A stretch of DNA of 23,970 bases from an uncultured Sulfurovum sp. (lineage in GTDB: Bacteria; Campylobacterota; Campylobacteria; Campylobacterales; Sulfurovaceae), in NCBI GenBank assembly GCA_902727915.1, contig CACVAU010000057.1, forward strand, positions 1 to 23,970, given 5' to 3'. Shown here in pieces: positions 14,160 to 23,731 of this stretch (positions within the stretch are counted from its first letter, which is position 1; each line of letters opens with the position of its first letter). Position numbers and translations under genes: made by a program. The notes under the pieces were generated by a model. It worked only from the letters and a program-made list of their open reading frames with translations, was not told where the DNA came from and searched no databases.

Positions 14160-14254
14160 TCATCTTCTTCAGATAAATACCCTTTTTAAATAAACCATAA
14201 GCTTGGATAAGTTATAAATCAAAAGAAATAATAAACTATAAAGAGAGTAAATAA

Positions 14255-14506
14255 ATGGCATTATTAATTGCAAATGATTGTATTGCATGTGACGCATGTA
14301 GAGAAGAGTGTCCTAACGAGGCTATTGAAGAGAATGATCCTATTTATATTATAGATTCCGATCGTTGTACTGAATGTGTTGGTCATTATGATGAACCACA
14401 ATGTATTGCTGTCTGCCCTGTAGACTGTATTGCTTCAGATCCAGACAATGTTGAAAGTGTTGAAGAATTAAAATTTAAATTTTCTCAATTGGAATTAGAA
14501 CAATAA
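14255..14506 (+). CDS. 2[4Fe-4S] ferredoxin, Alvin/YfhL type
   Basis: A small soluble electron carrier (83 aa). The first cluster motif is C9-x2-C12-x2-C15-x3-C19. The second is C38-x2-C41-x8-C50-x3-C54, with a further Cys58. The eight-residue insertion (VGHYDEPQ) and C-terminal helix are the mark of the Allochromatium vinosum ferredoxin group, whose clusters have very low potentials. The ribosome site is AAAGAGAG. It is six bases from the next gene, so the two are probably co-transcribed, although no shared pathway is evident. Redox partners are unknown. Confidence 0.95.
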   Translation: MALLIANDCIACDACREECPNEAIEENDPIYIIDSDRCTECVGHYDEPQCIAVCPVDCIASDPDNVESVEELKFKFSQLELEQ

Positions 14507-14512
14507 TTTTTA

Positions 14513-16006
14513 ATGTATCCTTGTACAGCAGTTATTGATATTGGATCAAACTCTGCAAGACTTGTTATCTATCAAAAAAGTAGCAAATATGGATTTCATC
14601 TTATTTGTGAAAGAAAGTCAAAAGTTAGAATTGGTGAAGGTGCTTATGAAAAAGATGGCTACCTTCAAGATATTGGAATTCATCGAGCCTATTTAGCCCT
14701 TAAAGAGTTTATTGCAACTACCCACTATTACCCCATTGATAAAATTTTATGTGTTGCTACATCAGCTTTACGTGATGCTCCCAATGGGACAAAATTTGTA
14801 ACTTGGATAAAGAAAGAGCTAGATTTAGACATTCAAATTATTGATGGTAACAAAGAAGCCTTATTTGGTGCTATAGCAGCAAATAATCTTCTTCCAATCA
14901 AAGATGGTATCACCATAGATATCGGTGGGGGTTCCTCCGACTTAGCACTCCTTAAAGACTCAAAAGTAATTCAAACCTATTCTCTTAACATTGGAACAGT
15001 TAGATTAAAAGAGCTATTTTTTGATAAAGATAGACCAATTAAAGAAGCGCGTTCTTTTATCAAAGAAGCGTTAAAAAAATTACCAACAGAGTTTAAATCC
15101 CATCAAGCTATTGGTATTGGAGGAACAGCCAGAACCCTTTCCAAAGCCATCATAAAAGTAGAATCTTATCCTTTCGGAAATATTCATGCTTTTGCCTATA
15201 AAGTCGCTGATCACATGGAATACTTTCAAAGTATCTCTGACGCAAAACTAAATTTACTTAAGTATCTACATATACCCAAAGGACGTTTTGATACCATTCG
15301 AGAAGGTACCTTAATCTGGGAAGAAATCCTCTGTCAAATTGGGGCAACAAAAGTTATGACATCAGGTGTTGGTGTTAGAGAAGGTGTTTTTTTACATGAT
15401 TTTCTTAAAGATGATGAGCTACAATTCCCCACAAACATTAACCCAAGTATCCAAAGTATTTTAGATCGTTTTGAAACACACCATGTTGACATCCCTAAAA
15501 GAAAAGAAAACAGTACAAAACTGTTTAAACTCTTTCTGGAAAACAAAAAAATAGAAAACAAATACCTAAAAGAACTACTCTACGCAACAGAACTCTCTAC
15601 AAGTGGTTACCGATTTAATATTTACAAATCTTATGAACATACTTTTTATGTCGCAATACAAGAATTTAATTATGCTGTTACACATGAAGAACTTGTTTTA
15701 ACAGCAATGATATTGAGGCTTGGTGGAAAAAATCTTAATGATAAAGAAATTTATAAAAAATATAGAAGACTATTACCTAAAAAAGAGGCTTTAGAGTTTT
15801 TAAGTTTTATTTATAGCGTTACAAATACGCTGTATGATCAAACTGCTTTAAAAGATTTTGACTTTACCTTTGAGAAAAATAAATTGACCATTATTGCAGA
15901 AGGTTCACTCTACTTAGTCAAAGAGACACTAAAAGATATTGAACGACCACAAGGAGTAAAGTTAAAAATTATAGATACGCAAACCGTTCCTTCCTATAAT
16001 TTTTAA
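14513..16006 (+). CDS. ppx: Ppx/GppA phosphatase
   Basis: It hydrolyses polyphosphate or pppGpp and so links phosphate storage and the stringent response. The ASKHA-fold N-terminal half shows DIGSNSARLVIY (9-20), DGNKEALFG (111-119) with the likely catalytic Glu115, DIGGGSSDL (136-144), then GIGGTART (about 205). The C-terminal part (from about 310) is helical and HD-like, giving 497 aa, the long form. Campylobacterota often have two such paralogues, so Ppx versus GppA cannot be settled from sequence alone. The ribosome site is weak, which fits coupling to the ferredoxin gene six bases upstream. Confidence 0.88.
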   Translation: MYPCTAVIDIGSNSARLVIYQKSSKYGFHLICERKSKVRIGEGAYEKDGYLQDIGIHRAYLALKEFIATTHYYPIDKILCVATSALRDAPNGTKFVTWIKKELDLDIQIIDGNKEALFGAIAANNLLPIKDGITIDIGGGSSDLALLKDSKVIQTYSLNIGTVRLKELFFDKDRPIKEARSFIKEALKKLPTEFKSHQAIGIGGTARTLSKAIIKVESYPFGNIHAFAYKVADHMEYFQSISDAKLNLLKYLHIPKGRFDTIREGTLIWEEILCQIGATKVMTSGVGVREGVFLHDFLKDDELQFPTNINPSIQSILDRFETHHVDIPKRKENSTKLFKLFLENKKIENKYLKELLYATELSTSGYRFNIYKSYEHTFYVAIQEFNYAVTHEELVLTAMILRLGGKNLNDKEIYKKYRRLLPKKEALEFLSFIYSVTNTLYDQTALKDFDFTFEKNKLTIIAEGSLYLVKETLKDIERPQGVKLKIIDTQTVPSYNF

Positions 16007-16010
16007 ATCA

Positions 16011-16031
16011 AGAAGTTTCCTTAGAACTTCT
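16011..16031. terminator. Convergent hairpin between ppx and bamA
   Basis: AGAAGTT (16011-16017) pairs perfectly with AACTTCT (16025-16031) around a 7-base loop that includes the bamA stop codon. It lies five bases past the ppx stop and can serve both strands. No clean U-tract follows on either side, so it may act as an mRNA end stabiliser rather than a true terminator. Confidence 0.4.
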
Positions 16032-18282
16032 GTCCCATGGTAAATTCAAATGCTGCAGTTTGATCATAACTCTCAGGGTTTTTAGCTTTAGCAAAAACTA
16101 AATTAATTGGTCCCATTGGTGAAAACCATTCTAAGGCAACCCCATACCCTTCTTTAGTAATTTCATTTAAACTCGTGTTCCCACTTCCTATCATTCCATA
16201 ATCATAAAAGAATGCTAAACGCATTTTGGCAGCTTCAGAAAGAGGAATACTTGCTTCTATCGTATTAATTAAACTCTGTGTTCCACCCAATAAAGTTCTG
16301 TTATTGTCGGGTCCTGAAAATGGGGTAACACTGTACGGCTCAAACCCTCTAACTGATCCAATACCTCCTAAAAAGAGTTTTTCTGGAATCGCAATATTAC
16401 CTTGATCTTTTAATGCTCTAGCCCTCACTTTATAACGTAGAATTAAATCATAATCAATTAAATCTTCAAGCCCATAATAAGCACCAAACCTTGCTGTTGC
16501 ATCAACAAACTTTTGATCTCCTCCAATACCTGAATATCCTAAGCTTCCTCCTAAAATAAAACCTTCACGAGGTGTATAGAAGTCATCAGTATTATCATAG
16601 TTCAAACCAAGAGAAAAAGTACTTTTTGCATAGTTTAAATCTTTTGGTTGAAAAATAAACTGACCAAAGTCTACTAAAGAGTCTGGATTGGCACTGTTAT
16701 TAGCATCCGTTGCTTCATTTTCACTGAATGAATAACTCAAATTTCCATATAAGTTACGATTCAACTGTTTCCCAATATTTACACTCGCACCAACACTTGT
16801 TTGATTATAGGTTGTATATTCAAACTCACTTTGATAAATACTCGCTCCCATACTATAATCACTGTCCCAAACCCTAGGGTTTTGAAGGTTTAGAGAGTAG
16901 TTCGTAGCTATTTTTGAAATATCAAATGAAATCCCAGCATTAATTCCTGAACCCATAATGTTTCTATCTGATAAAGAGGCAGAAAGCATCACTCCCTGAT
17001 AAGAACCATAACCTCCACCAGCTTGAATACTTCCTGTGGCTGTCTCTTTAACTTTAACTAAAAGATTCATTGAATGTGCATTAATACGTTCTTGTTCAAT
17101 ATCTACTTTTTCAAAATATCCTCTACGTCCTAAAGCATTCTTAGAATCCTTTAAATCTGTTAAAGAAAATTGGTCACCTGGTGCTAAATAGATATCTCTT
17201 CTAATAACCCTATCAATGGTCGTATGGTTTCCAGAGATGATCACATCATTAATCATTACCTTATTTCCAGGAATCACCGTGTACTGAATATCAACAGTTT
17301 TATTTTCTGAGTTTTTTCTAAAATCAGGCTTCACCCGTACAAAAGCATAACCTAGGTTTGCCACTTGCTCTTCAATATACGCTTTATCTTTACGAAGCTT
17401 AGCAATGTTAAATGTTTTACCTTCTAAAGATTTAAACTCTCCTCGTAATTCATTAAAATCAATGCCTTCAACTTCCCCTCGAACAATAATAGTGTTAATC
17501 TTATACTGCTCACCTTCATCAACTTGATAACTGACCTGTGCTGTATAGGAGCCTGAGTCGATTCGCATTAACGGATCAGAAACAGTTGCATCCATATATC
17601 CTTGTTGCATATAAACATCTTCAGCTCTTCGACCATCTAATGCCAAATCATCTAAACGTGCAACCCCATCATTTAAGCCGGGGAACCATCCCATAAAATC
17701 TTCTTCTTTATTCGCAAGTGCTGCTTCTAAATCAGAAGAGTCTACTTTATCAACTCCAGCAAACTCAATATTTTGAATATAAATTTTTTCACCTTTATTT
17801 ACATTAAAAACTAAGGCAACACTCTCTTCTTTTGGCTCCACATCAATTTCAACAACTGTATCATAATAGCCTTCTGCCTCAATCTTTTTTACAAGTTTCT
17901 TTTTAGCAGATTCAACTTTTCTAGCGTCATATAAATCACCTTTACGTAAACCGATTGAAATAAATTGTTCTTCTTGTTCATCATCAGAACTGTAACCATT
18001 CATTTCTAATTTAGAAATAGCTGACTTCTCTTTAAAATCATAAACCAGTCCCCCATTTTTAGTAATGGAGACAACAATATCCGAAAAATAACCTTGTCGA
18101 TAAAATTCTTTAATAGATGCATCCACCTTATTAATATCAAAGCTATCACCCACATTAATTTGTGATATCTCTGATGCCACTTCATTTGAGAGGTGAAGTA
18201 GTCCGTTATATTGAATTGAAGTGATGTTTTGTGAAAGAAGTATGGAACTAAGCCCAATAGATAAAGTAAAAATTTTTTTCAT
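16021..18282 (-). CDS. bamA: Outer-membrane protein assembly factor BamA
   Basis: BamA is the core of the machine that folds beta-barrels into the outer membrane. The ATG at 18282 (753 aa) is chosen because it starts a clean signal peptide (MKKIFTLSIGLSSILLSQ); the longer frame to 18330 adds 16 residues before it. About five POTRA domains (roughly 20-410) lead into a C-terminal 16-strand barrel. The lid-loop motif VRGF is at 644-647 and the protein ends in Phe (MGQKF), the outer-membrane insertion signal. AAGGA lies about 12 bases before the start, and CATAAT at 18302-18307 is a possible -10. It is divergent from tyrA and convergent with ppx. BamD and others are not in the window. Confidence 0.96.
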   Translation of the reverse strand: MKKIFTLSIGLSSILLSQNITSIQYNGLLHLSNEVASEISQINVGDSFDINKVDASIKEFYRQGYFSDIVVSITKNGGLVYDFKEKSAISKLEMNGYSSDDEQEEQFISIGLRKGDLYDARKVESAKKKLVKKIEAEGYYDTVVEIDVEPKEESVALVFNVNKGEKIYIQNIEFAGVDKVDSSDLEAALANKEEDFMGWFPGLNDGVARLDDLALDGRRAEDVYMQQGYMDATVSDPLMRIDSGSYTAQVSYQVDEGEQYKINTIIVRGEVEGIDFNELRGEFKSLEGKTFNIAKLRKDKAYIEEQVANLGYAFVRVKPDFRKNSENKTVDIQYTVIPGNKVMINDVIISGNHTTIDRVIRRDIYLAPGDQFSLTDLKDSKNALGRRGYFEKVDIEQERINAHSMNLLVKVKETATGSIQAGGGYGSYQGVMLSASLSDRNIMGSGINAGISFDISKIATNYSLNLQNPRVWDSDYSMGASIYQSEFEYTTYNQTSVGASVNIGKQLNRNLYGNLSYSFSENEATDANNSANPDSLVDFGQFIFQPKDLNYAKSTFSLGLNYDNTDDFYTPREGFILGGSLGYSGIGGDQKFVDATARFGAYYGLEDLIDYDLILRYKVRARALKDQGNIAIPEKLFLGGIGSVRGFEPYSVTPFSGPDNNRTLLGGTQSLINTIEASIPLSEAAKMRLAFFYDYGMIGSGNTSLNEITKEGYGVALEWFSPMGPINLVFAKAKNPESYDQTAAFEFTMGQKF

Positions 18283-18357
18283 AAAGTTAATTATTCCTTC
18301 GATTATGAATCTATGTTGATTAATAGCCATTAGTGTATCTGTTTTTCACTAAAAAAG

Positions 18358-18366
18358 TGCTATAAT
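18358..18366 (+). promoter_or_regulatory. Extended -10 promoter of tyrA
   Basis: TG-C-TATAAT is a perfect extended -10, 26 bases before the tyrA ATG in the divergent tyrA-bamA gap. A small CACT/AGTG inverted repeat (18347-18359) overlaps its upstream edge. The ribosome site is AAAGAGA. Confidence 0.7.
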
Positions 18367-18392
18367 CCTTAAAAAAAATTAAAGAGATAAAT

Positions 18393-19223
18393 ATGAATAT
18401 TGGTATAATTGGTCTTGGTTTAATGGGGGGTTCCTTGGGACTTGCCTTAAAAAAAATACCTAAAAAATATACACTTATTGGTCATGATCATAATCCAACA
18501 CATACCAGTGATGCACTACGTTTAAACCTTGTCGATAAAGTCAGTAATGACTTCAATGAAATTAAAAATTGTGATGTTATTATTCTAACCATTCCTGTTG
18601 ATGCCATTATTGCCACAGCACAAAAACTCAAAGATATTCACCCAAACTGTACCATTATTGACTTTGGTAGTAGTAAAGAAAAAATTTCAGAAAATATTCC
18701 TAAAAAAATTCGTCAAAACTTTATAACAGCCCATCCTATGACAGGAACTGAAAAATTTGGGCCTTCAGCAGCCGTAGAAGGTCTTTATAGTGAAAAAACC
18801 ATGGTTATTTGTGACATCGAAAAAAGTGCTGACTATCAAAAAGGTGTTGCCATTAGCTTGTTTAAAGACATTCATGCCAAAATAGTTTTTATGGATGCCA
18901 AAGAACACGACCGTCATGCTGCTTTCATTTCACATATGCCCCATGCTGTTTCCTATGCTTTAGCACAATCTGTTATGAAACAAGAAGACCCTAAAAGTAT
19001 TATAGCCCTTGCAGGTGGAGGCTTTAAAAGCATGAGCCGTATTGCTAAATCTTCACCCAATATGTGGGAAGATATTTTCCGTCAAAACAAAGAAAACTTA
19101 CTACAATCTATTACGGCTTTTAACCTCGAAATGATGCACTGTCAAACACTTATTCAAGAAGAGCGATGGAACGAACTACATCAATGGATAACTGAAGCAA
19201 ATAAACTACATGATATTCTTTAG
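18393..19223 (+). CDS. tyrA: Prephenate dehydrogenase TyrA
   Basis: It oxidatively decarboxylates prephenate to 4-hydroxyphenylpyruvate in tyrosine synthesis. The Rossmann fold opens with GIIGLGLMGGSLG (4-16; GxGxxG). The catalytic-type His114 is in AHPMTGTEKFG (113-123), and EHDRHAAFISHMPH (171-184) holds the second conserved histidine block. The 276-aa length fits the stand-alone enzyme: no chorismate mutase or ACT domain. An arogenate-specific or dual enzyme cannot be ruled out. Its TAG stop overlaps the stop codon of the convergent sanA-like gene by four bases (TTAG). Confidence 0.95.
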   Translation: MNIGIIGLGLMGGSLGLALKKIPKKYTLIGHDHNPTHTSDALRLNLVDKVSNDFNEIKNCDVIILTIPVDAIIATAQKLKDIHPNCTIIDFGSSKEKISENIPKKIRQNFITAHPMTGTEKFGPSAAVEGLYSEKTMVICDIEKSADYQKGVAISLFKDIHAKIVFMDAKEHDRHAAFISHMPHAVSYALAQSVMKQEDPKSIIALAGGGFKSMSRIAKSSPNMWEDIFRQNKENLLQSITAFNLEMMHCQTLIQEERWNELHQWITEANKLHDIL

Positions 19224-19876
19224 TTTTTGTAGTTAACCTTTACTTTTTCTCCATAAAATTTCGGCTCCACACCAAAAACATGCATATCAAGAACAGCTTT
19301 TACACGGGCTAAAAGCTCTCTTTGTTCCATACGCTTTGCCCAAAAAGTATTTTGAAAATCTTTAGCCACAAAACCAAGTACTTTTTGCTCTTTAGCATGT
19401 GCAATATAAATAGCACGTTCCAAATGAAAACGTTGAGAAACCACAATATAATCTTCTAAATCAAAAATCGCCTTAGCACGTACAATAGAGTCTAAAGTTC
19501 TAAACCCTGCATAGTCACGTTCAATATACTGTGCAGGAATCCCCTTACTAACTAAGTCTTCATACATGGCTGTTGTCTCATCATAACCTTTAGAAGAGTT
19601 GTCACCAGATACCACAATGGCATTTACTTTTCCTGCCTTAAATAGTTTTACAGTAGCTTCTATACGATACTTAAAAAAGTAATTAATGCGACCATTCTTT
19701 AAATATTTAGAACAACCCAAAACCAAAGCTGCTTTTTTAGCTGGAATTTTATCTACCTCAGTATAAAGCAGTGGTTTGGCTATCTCAACCATTCGCTGAT
19801 GATTATAAACTGTCAAATAATAACCTGCTATCAACAATAAAACCATGATAAGTAAACGCTTAAAAAACTTCAACAT
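19220..19876 (-). CDS. SanA/YdcF-like DUF218 membrane-anchored protein
   Basis: A 218-aa protein with one N-terminal membrane helix (about 7-24) and a DUF218 domain, probably facing the periplasm. Family motifs: ALVLGCSKYL (50-59), VVSGDN (88-93), FRTLDSIVRA (125-134) and VVSQRFHLERA (145-155). E. coli SanA, of similar size and layout, affects envelope permeability (vancomycin exclusion at high temperature); its chemistry is not settled. Its ATG directly abuts the stop of the DUF389 gene (TAAATG), so the two are coupled. SanA-type is favoured over YdcF by size and membrane anchor. Confidence 0.85.
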   Translation of the reverse strand: MLKFFKRLLIMVLLLIAGYYLTVYNHQRMVEIAKPLLYTEVDKIPAKKAALVLGCSKYLKNGRINYFFKYRIEATVKLFKAGKVNAIVVSGDNSSKGYDETTAMYEDLVSKGIPAQYIERDYAGFRTLDSIVRAKAIFDLEDYIVVSQRFHLERAIYIAHAKEQKVLGFVAKDFQNTFWAKRMEQRELLARVKAVLDMHVFGVEPKFYGEKVKVNYKN

Positions 19877-21760
19877 TTACAAAGCATACCAAAAAGAGAC
19901 AAACACCGTTAACTCTTCCCCTACACGTTTAACAATCAAGTTTTTTAATTCTAGTTTTTCATTTTGAGTTAAAATATCAGAGGCAATCACTTCACAACGT
20001 ACCTCTTTTCCTTGAATTTCAATATTTTTTAAATGAATCTCTTTTTTATTTAATATCACAGTAAAAGAAGAGAGCGTTTTTTGAACATGAATATCATCTT
20101 TCATTTGCACAAAAGAGAGTGAAAGAGGAATAGAAACAATGCCTACTAAAACAGCTGCATAAAGTATCCCTTTCTTAGCCACAGCCACAGGTGAAAAACC
20201 AAGCATTAAAAAAGTTAAAGATGCAGCTAAAACAATGCCAACTAGGTTGGTAATAAAAAGTAAAAGTGCTGAAGAAAACATATGCCAATCAGCCCACCCA
20301 AGCCCAATACCTGAAACAGCCAATGGGGGAACCAATGCTACAGCAATCGCTACTCCAGCCAATGAACCAACTATCTTTTCATTGGATTTAGCGTAGGCAG
20401 CTGCTATGCCTGACACAATGGCCACCAACATGTCTAAAATAGTTGGTGACAAACGCCCATTCATTTCTGATGTTAACTGTTCTAAGGGAATCAATAAAGA
20501 GATAAAAACAGCCGTAAAAATAACAGCAAACACCCCTATAAAAACTGCTTTGGCACCATCTATAAACAAAGTAATATCTTGACGTAATAAACCCATACTC
20601 ACCCCAACAATCGGCTGCATTAGTGGTGCTAAAAGCATTGCTCCAATAATAACCGATGCTGAATTAATATAAAGTCCAAAAGTCGCAATCATCGTCGCTA
20701 AAATAAGCAGTATCATAAACGTCGTATTTAATTTACTCTCTTCACGTAAGTTGCTAAACAAAGAAGAAAACTGTTCATAACTGGCATGACTAAAGAGAGG
20801 GATACTTTTTTGTAAGTAGACAGACATCTCTTTATCTGAAGGTAAATGATCTACACGTACACTCTCTTTTATCTCTTTAACAGGGCTACTTTTTTCCCAA
20901 AATGTTTTCCCCACAGATAAAGCCAACGTCTCTGTCTTCGTCTCAAGAACAATAGGTGTATGTAAAACTTGTACAGAGTCAATACTAACCGAAAGTTCTT
21001 TTTGTGTCTCTATTTCCAATCTATGACTGTGTACATAACCCACTGAAGTAGGCAAAGTGTTAGGGGTTCTTTTTAAAATATGTGACTGAAAAATATAACC
21101 AATATACTCTAAAATAGAACTGGGTGAAAGAATAACTAAAGAGAGCCGTGAATCATTAAATTTCAAATAATTAGCAATTAACTTAGATGCAAAAGTACGA
21201 TTATTATATTCGACCCCCACAGCACCAATAGCAGAAAATTTTAAAACTTTTTCTTTGGCTGTACTGATGGTAAAAGAAGTATGTGTCAAAGTTTTTATCT
21301 TCTTAATCATAGAAAGAAATGATTTTGTTCGTTCCCAAAAAGATAATTTTTCCATGCTACTAGAAAAAGAATCTAACGGAGGAACTTCACCAATAACCAC
21401 TTCCTGTAACACAAGCTTCTCATTACAATAAAGTAAATCTAACTTTTCAAGACAAGGAGTTAACGCCAAGTCTACTTGTTCTTCTAAAGTATTTGGAAAA
21501 TTAAAGGTATTTTTTAACTCTTTTTGATCAACATGGGGAATAATCCCTAAACTTAAAAAATTTTCAGAGGCAAAGTGCATTACCTTTTTAATATCATCTA
21601 CCAGAGCAGAAACGACTATATGTTCATCTTTTTTAATACTTAAATCATCAAGTTTATCAATATTCGTGGGTATTAACTTTATTTTCTGATGCTTAGCATA
21701 GACAATAACCGAAGCTGCTAAGGCTTCATATGCTTGGGTATAAATATAATAATATTTCAT
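19877..21760 (-). CDS. DUF389 (TIGR00341) membrane protein with lipid-kinase-like N-terminus
   Basis: A 627-aa protein. The second half (about 345-560) holds six or so membrane helices with the DUF389 hallmark NSASVIIGAMLLAPLM (366-381) and a later NLVGI motif; function unknown. The first 300 residues resemble the DAGK/YegS lipid-kinase fold by spacing: HIVVSALVDD where GGDGT would be, then LGIIPHVDQKELKNTFNFPN (71-90; compare LGIIP-GTGNDFA-R-LGIP), AIGAVGVEY (177-185) and DSRLSLVI (203-210, compare DG-L-V-I). The GGDGT and GTGND residues are lost, so it would be a non-catalytic relic or ligand-binding domain. A soluble C-terminal tail follows the helices. AGGAG lies 13 bases before the ATG. 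It sits between the VWA lipoprotein and sanA-like genes. Confidence 0.85.
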   Translation of the reverse strand: MKYYYIYTQAYEALAASVIVYAKHQKIKLIPTNIDKLDDLSIKKDEHIVVSALVDDIKKVMHFASENFLSLGIIPHVDQKELKNTFNFPNTLEEQVDLALTPCLEKLDLLYCNEKLVLQEVVIGEVPPLDSFSSSMEKLSFWERTKSFLSMIKKIKTLTHTSFTISTAKEKVLKFSAIGAVGVEYNNRTFASKLIANYLKFNDSRLSLVILSPSSILEYIGYIFQSHILKRTPNTLPTSVGYVHSHRLEIETQKELSVSIDSVQVLHTPIVLETKTETLALSVGKTFWEKSSPVKEIKESVRVDHLPSDKEMSVYLQKSIPLFSHASYEQFSSLFSNLREESKLNTTFMILLILATMIATFGLYINSASVIIGAMLLAPLMQPIVGVSMGLLRQDITLFIDGAKAVFIGVFAVIFTAVFISLLIPLEQLTSEMNGRLSPTILDMLVAIVSGIAAAYAKSNEKIVGSLAGVAIAVALVPPLAVSGIGLGWADWHMFSSALLLFITNLVGIVLAASLTFLMLGFSPVAVAKKGILYAAVLVGIVSIPLSLSFVQMKDDIHVQKTLSSFTVILNKKEIHLKNIEIQGKEVRCEVIASDILTQNEKLELKNLIVKRVGEELTVFVSFWYAL

Positions 21761-21798
21761 ACTTTTTTCTTAACTCCTATTTTAAAAATTACGCTCTT

Positions 21799-23706
21799 TT
21801 ATTCCAAAGAATATCCATAACGGATTACAATACTATCATCTTCATTGGGAATAAATGTTCCTGAAAAAAGAATACTATTGGTTGACTGTACATATCGCCA
21901 TCCATTGACATCATCATACGGAACTTCTTCATCATTAAGGCTAACATAAATTGTCGATTCAATCACATTATTTTGACGTAATCTATAACCTAAATCCCCT
22001 AACACATCTTCCACAATGGCATGCATCATCGTATCATAACTATAAATATTTTCTATGTTTTGAACCATGCCCATTGTTCTTCTAACCAATGCTCCATAAA
22101 CCCCATAATCACTGGCTTTATGCTCAAAATATTGTGCTTGATTGTATCCCCTTTCTGTTTGAGCCGTACCAATAAGATAAACACGATAACCACGATTTAC
22201 CAGTAAATTATTATTAATGTCAAAAGCTTTTCCAGCACGTTGTTCATACGAACTTTTTTCATCACTCAATATAATAATAGAGAGTTTTTCATTGACTTTT
22301 GGCATATTAAGTTCCGTTAAGATTCCATTTGTTTTATCTCCCTGTTCCTTAGATGCCAAAGCTTGTTCTATGTTATAGATTGCTGTCTCAGTTCCAGAGC
22401 CTGATAGACCAACATTAAGAGCTTGTTGAAATAATTCTATATTATTTTCAATAACACCTTCTGTTTCTAAGACTTCAAAAGCTTCATCAAGTTCACCCGT
22501 TGTTATAATAGCCACTCTAAAATTCATGCCCACATGCTTCACAACCAATGCAAATTCTTTGGCTGCTGTCGAAATTGCTTTTTGATAACTTCCCATACTA
22601 CCACTATCATCAATAACAAACAAAAAGTTTGCACTCTCATCCTCTTTATCACTTACTTTAGCTTTTAAAACCTCTTCTTCCATATAAATTTTAGTGGTAT
22701 TTCTTTTAATATTTTGACTATTAAGCATTCGATTTACCATGCTTTGATGTTTTAAAGCAAACTTATTTGGAACAACAGCAATACTTAAATAACCTTCTCC
22801 TTGATATTTATGAAGTAACCTCACTTTAATATGAAAATCACGACCAATAAATTCTTTTTTATTATTATATAAATAATAATATGCTCCATAATAATTCGAC
22901 ATAATCAGTTTAAGTACATTAGTAGAAGAGAGTTCTTCTTTAGTTAGGATAGCATACTCAGCCATAACACTTCGCTCTGATGCCAACTCTTGTGAACTCA
23001 AATGAATAAATTTTTTCACAAAGGAACTCATTTGTATGGATTCAACTAAAGAATTTAAATTTGCCATATTAGATTGATTTGATTCTAGTGAAATAGGGAT
23101 AATCAACGATACAATTTCATTTCGACTAGCAGGATACGTTGTAAAAAGCATGTTATTAGCAAAGTTATATTTTGATAACTTTACATTTTCAGGAATATAA
23201 TAAGTATAGTTACCATCAATCTCTTCTCGCTGAAATGTTGTACTAAATACTAAAGGAGGACTGTCCATGCCTTCTTTATTTGACAAAACAACCTCAAAAA
23301 TTTCAAAGTAATTTTCTTGAGGGTTACTTAATTGAAGATCAAGTTTTTGATTTGCTTTAATCTCTCCATAAAGCATATTATCCACATAAACATTCGCACC
23401 AATTTGACCTTTTACGGTTAATTGAAAGTCTCGTTCCACACCCACTAAATTAGAATAACTCTCAATACTTGGTTTCATCGGTACCATAACAATCTGTTTT
23501 TTCTCTTCCCTCACAGGAATAGACTTTAAAATTGTCTCCTTACTGAGTGATTCAAAGGAAGAATTTATTTCACTATGTTCTATCAAATCACTGTTATTAT
23601 GCTTTAATAATACCGAAGCATTCGTTTCATGATGCCTCTCATTGGTACACCCTGTACATCCATTAAGAAATAATGCAAAAACGATTAACTTCAAAAATAA
23701 TTTCAT
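21799..23706 (-). CDS. Lipoprotein with von Willebrand factor A domain
   Basis: A 635-aa predicted lipoprotein. The signal peptide ends in a lipobox L14-N15-G16-C17 (a second Cys is at 20); Asn follows after the next residues, so no clear inner-membrane retention signal. Residues 90-160 look like a beta-sandwich. The VWA domain spans about 355-560: MIDAS D366-x-S368-x-S370 (VIDDSGSMG), Thr439 (SGSGTET) and Asp482 (ILSDEKS), so it should bind a divalent metal and a protein partner. The final 60 residues form a small beta domain. Ribosome site AAAGGGA. It is the second of four tightly packed minus-strand genes. Similar VWA lipoproteins occur in many Gram-negatives; the role is unknown. Confidence 0.9.
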   Translation of the reverse strand: MKLFLKLIVFALFLNGCTGCTNERHHETNASVLLKHNNSDLIEHSEINSSFESLSKETILKSIPVREEKKQIVMVPMKPSIESYSNLVGVERDFQLTVKGQIGANVYVDNMLYGEIKANQKLDLQLSNPQENYFEIFEVVLSNKEGMDSPPLVFSTTFQREEIDGNYTYYIPENVKLSKYNFANNMLFTTYPASRNEIVSLIIPISLESNQSNMANLNSLVESIQMSSFVKKFIHLSSQELASERSVMAEYAILTKEELSSTNVLKLIMSNYYGAYYYLYNNKKEFIGRDFHIKVRLLHKYQGEGYLSIAVVPNKFALKHQSMVNRMLNSQNIKRNTTKIYMEEEVLKAKVSDKEDESANFLFVIDDSGSMGSYQKAISTAAKEFALVVKHVGMNFRVAIITTGELDEAFEVLETEGVIENNIELFQQALNVGLSGSGTETAIYNIEQALASKEQGDKTNGILTELNMPKVNEKLSIIILSDEKSSYEQRAGKAFDINNNLLVNRGYRVYLIGTAQTERGYNQAQYFEHKASDYGVYGALVRRTMGMVQNIENIYSYDTMMHAIVEDVLGDLGYRLRQNNVIESTIYVSLNDEEVPYDDVNGWRYVQSTNSILFSGTFIPNEDDSIVIRYGYSLE

Positions 23707-23731
23707 TTGAATTCCCTTTTAGCTCTTAGCG

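Noticed and set aside
18347..18359. CACT/AGTG inverted repeat upstream of tyrA as an operator
   Set aside because: Only 4 bp per arm in an A-rich stretch; easily chance. It is mentioned only in the promoter entry.
19220..19223. Four-base overlap of tyrA and sanA-like stop codons as a special regulatory site
   Set aside because: Convergent TTAG stop overlaps are common in compact genomes; nothing further supports regulation.
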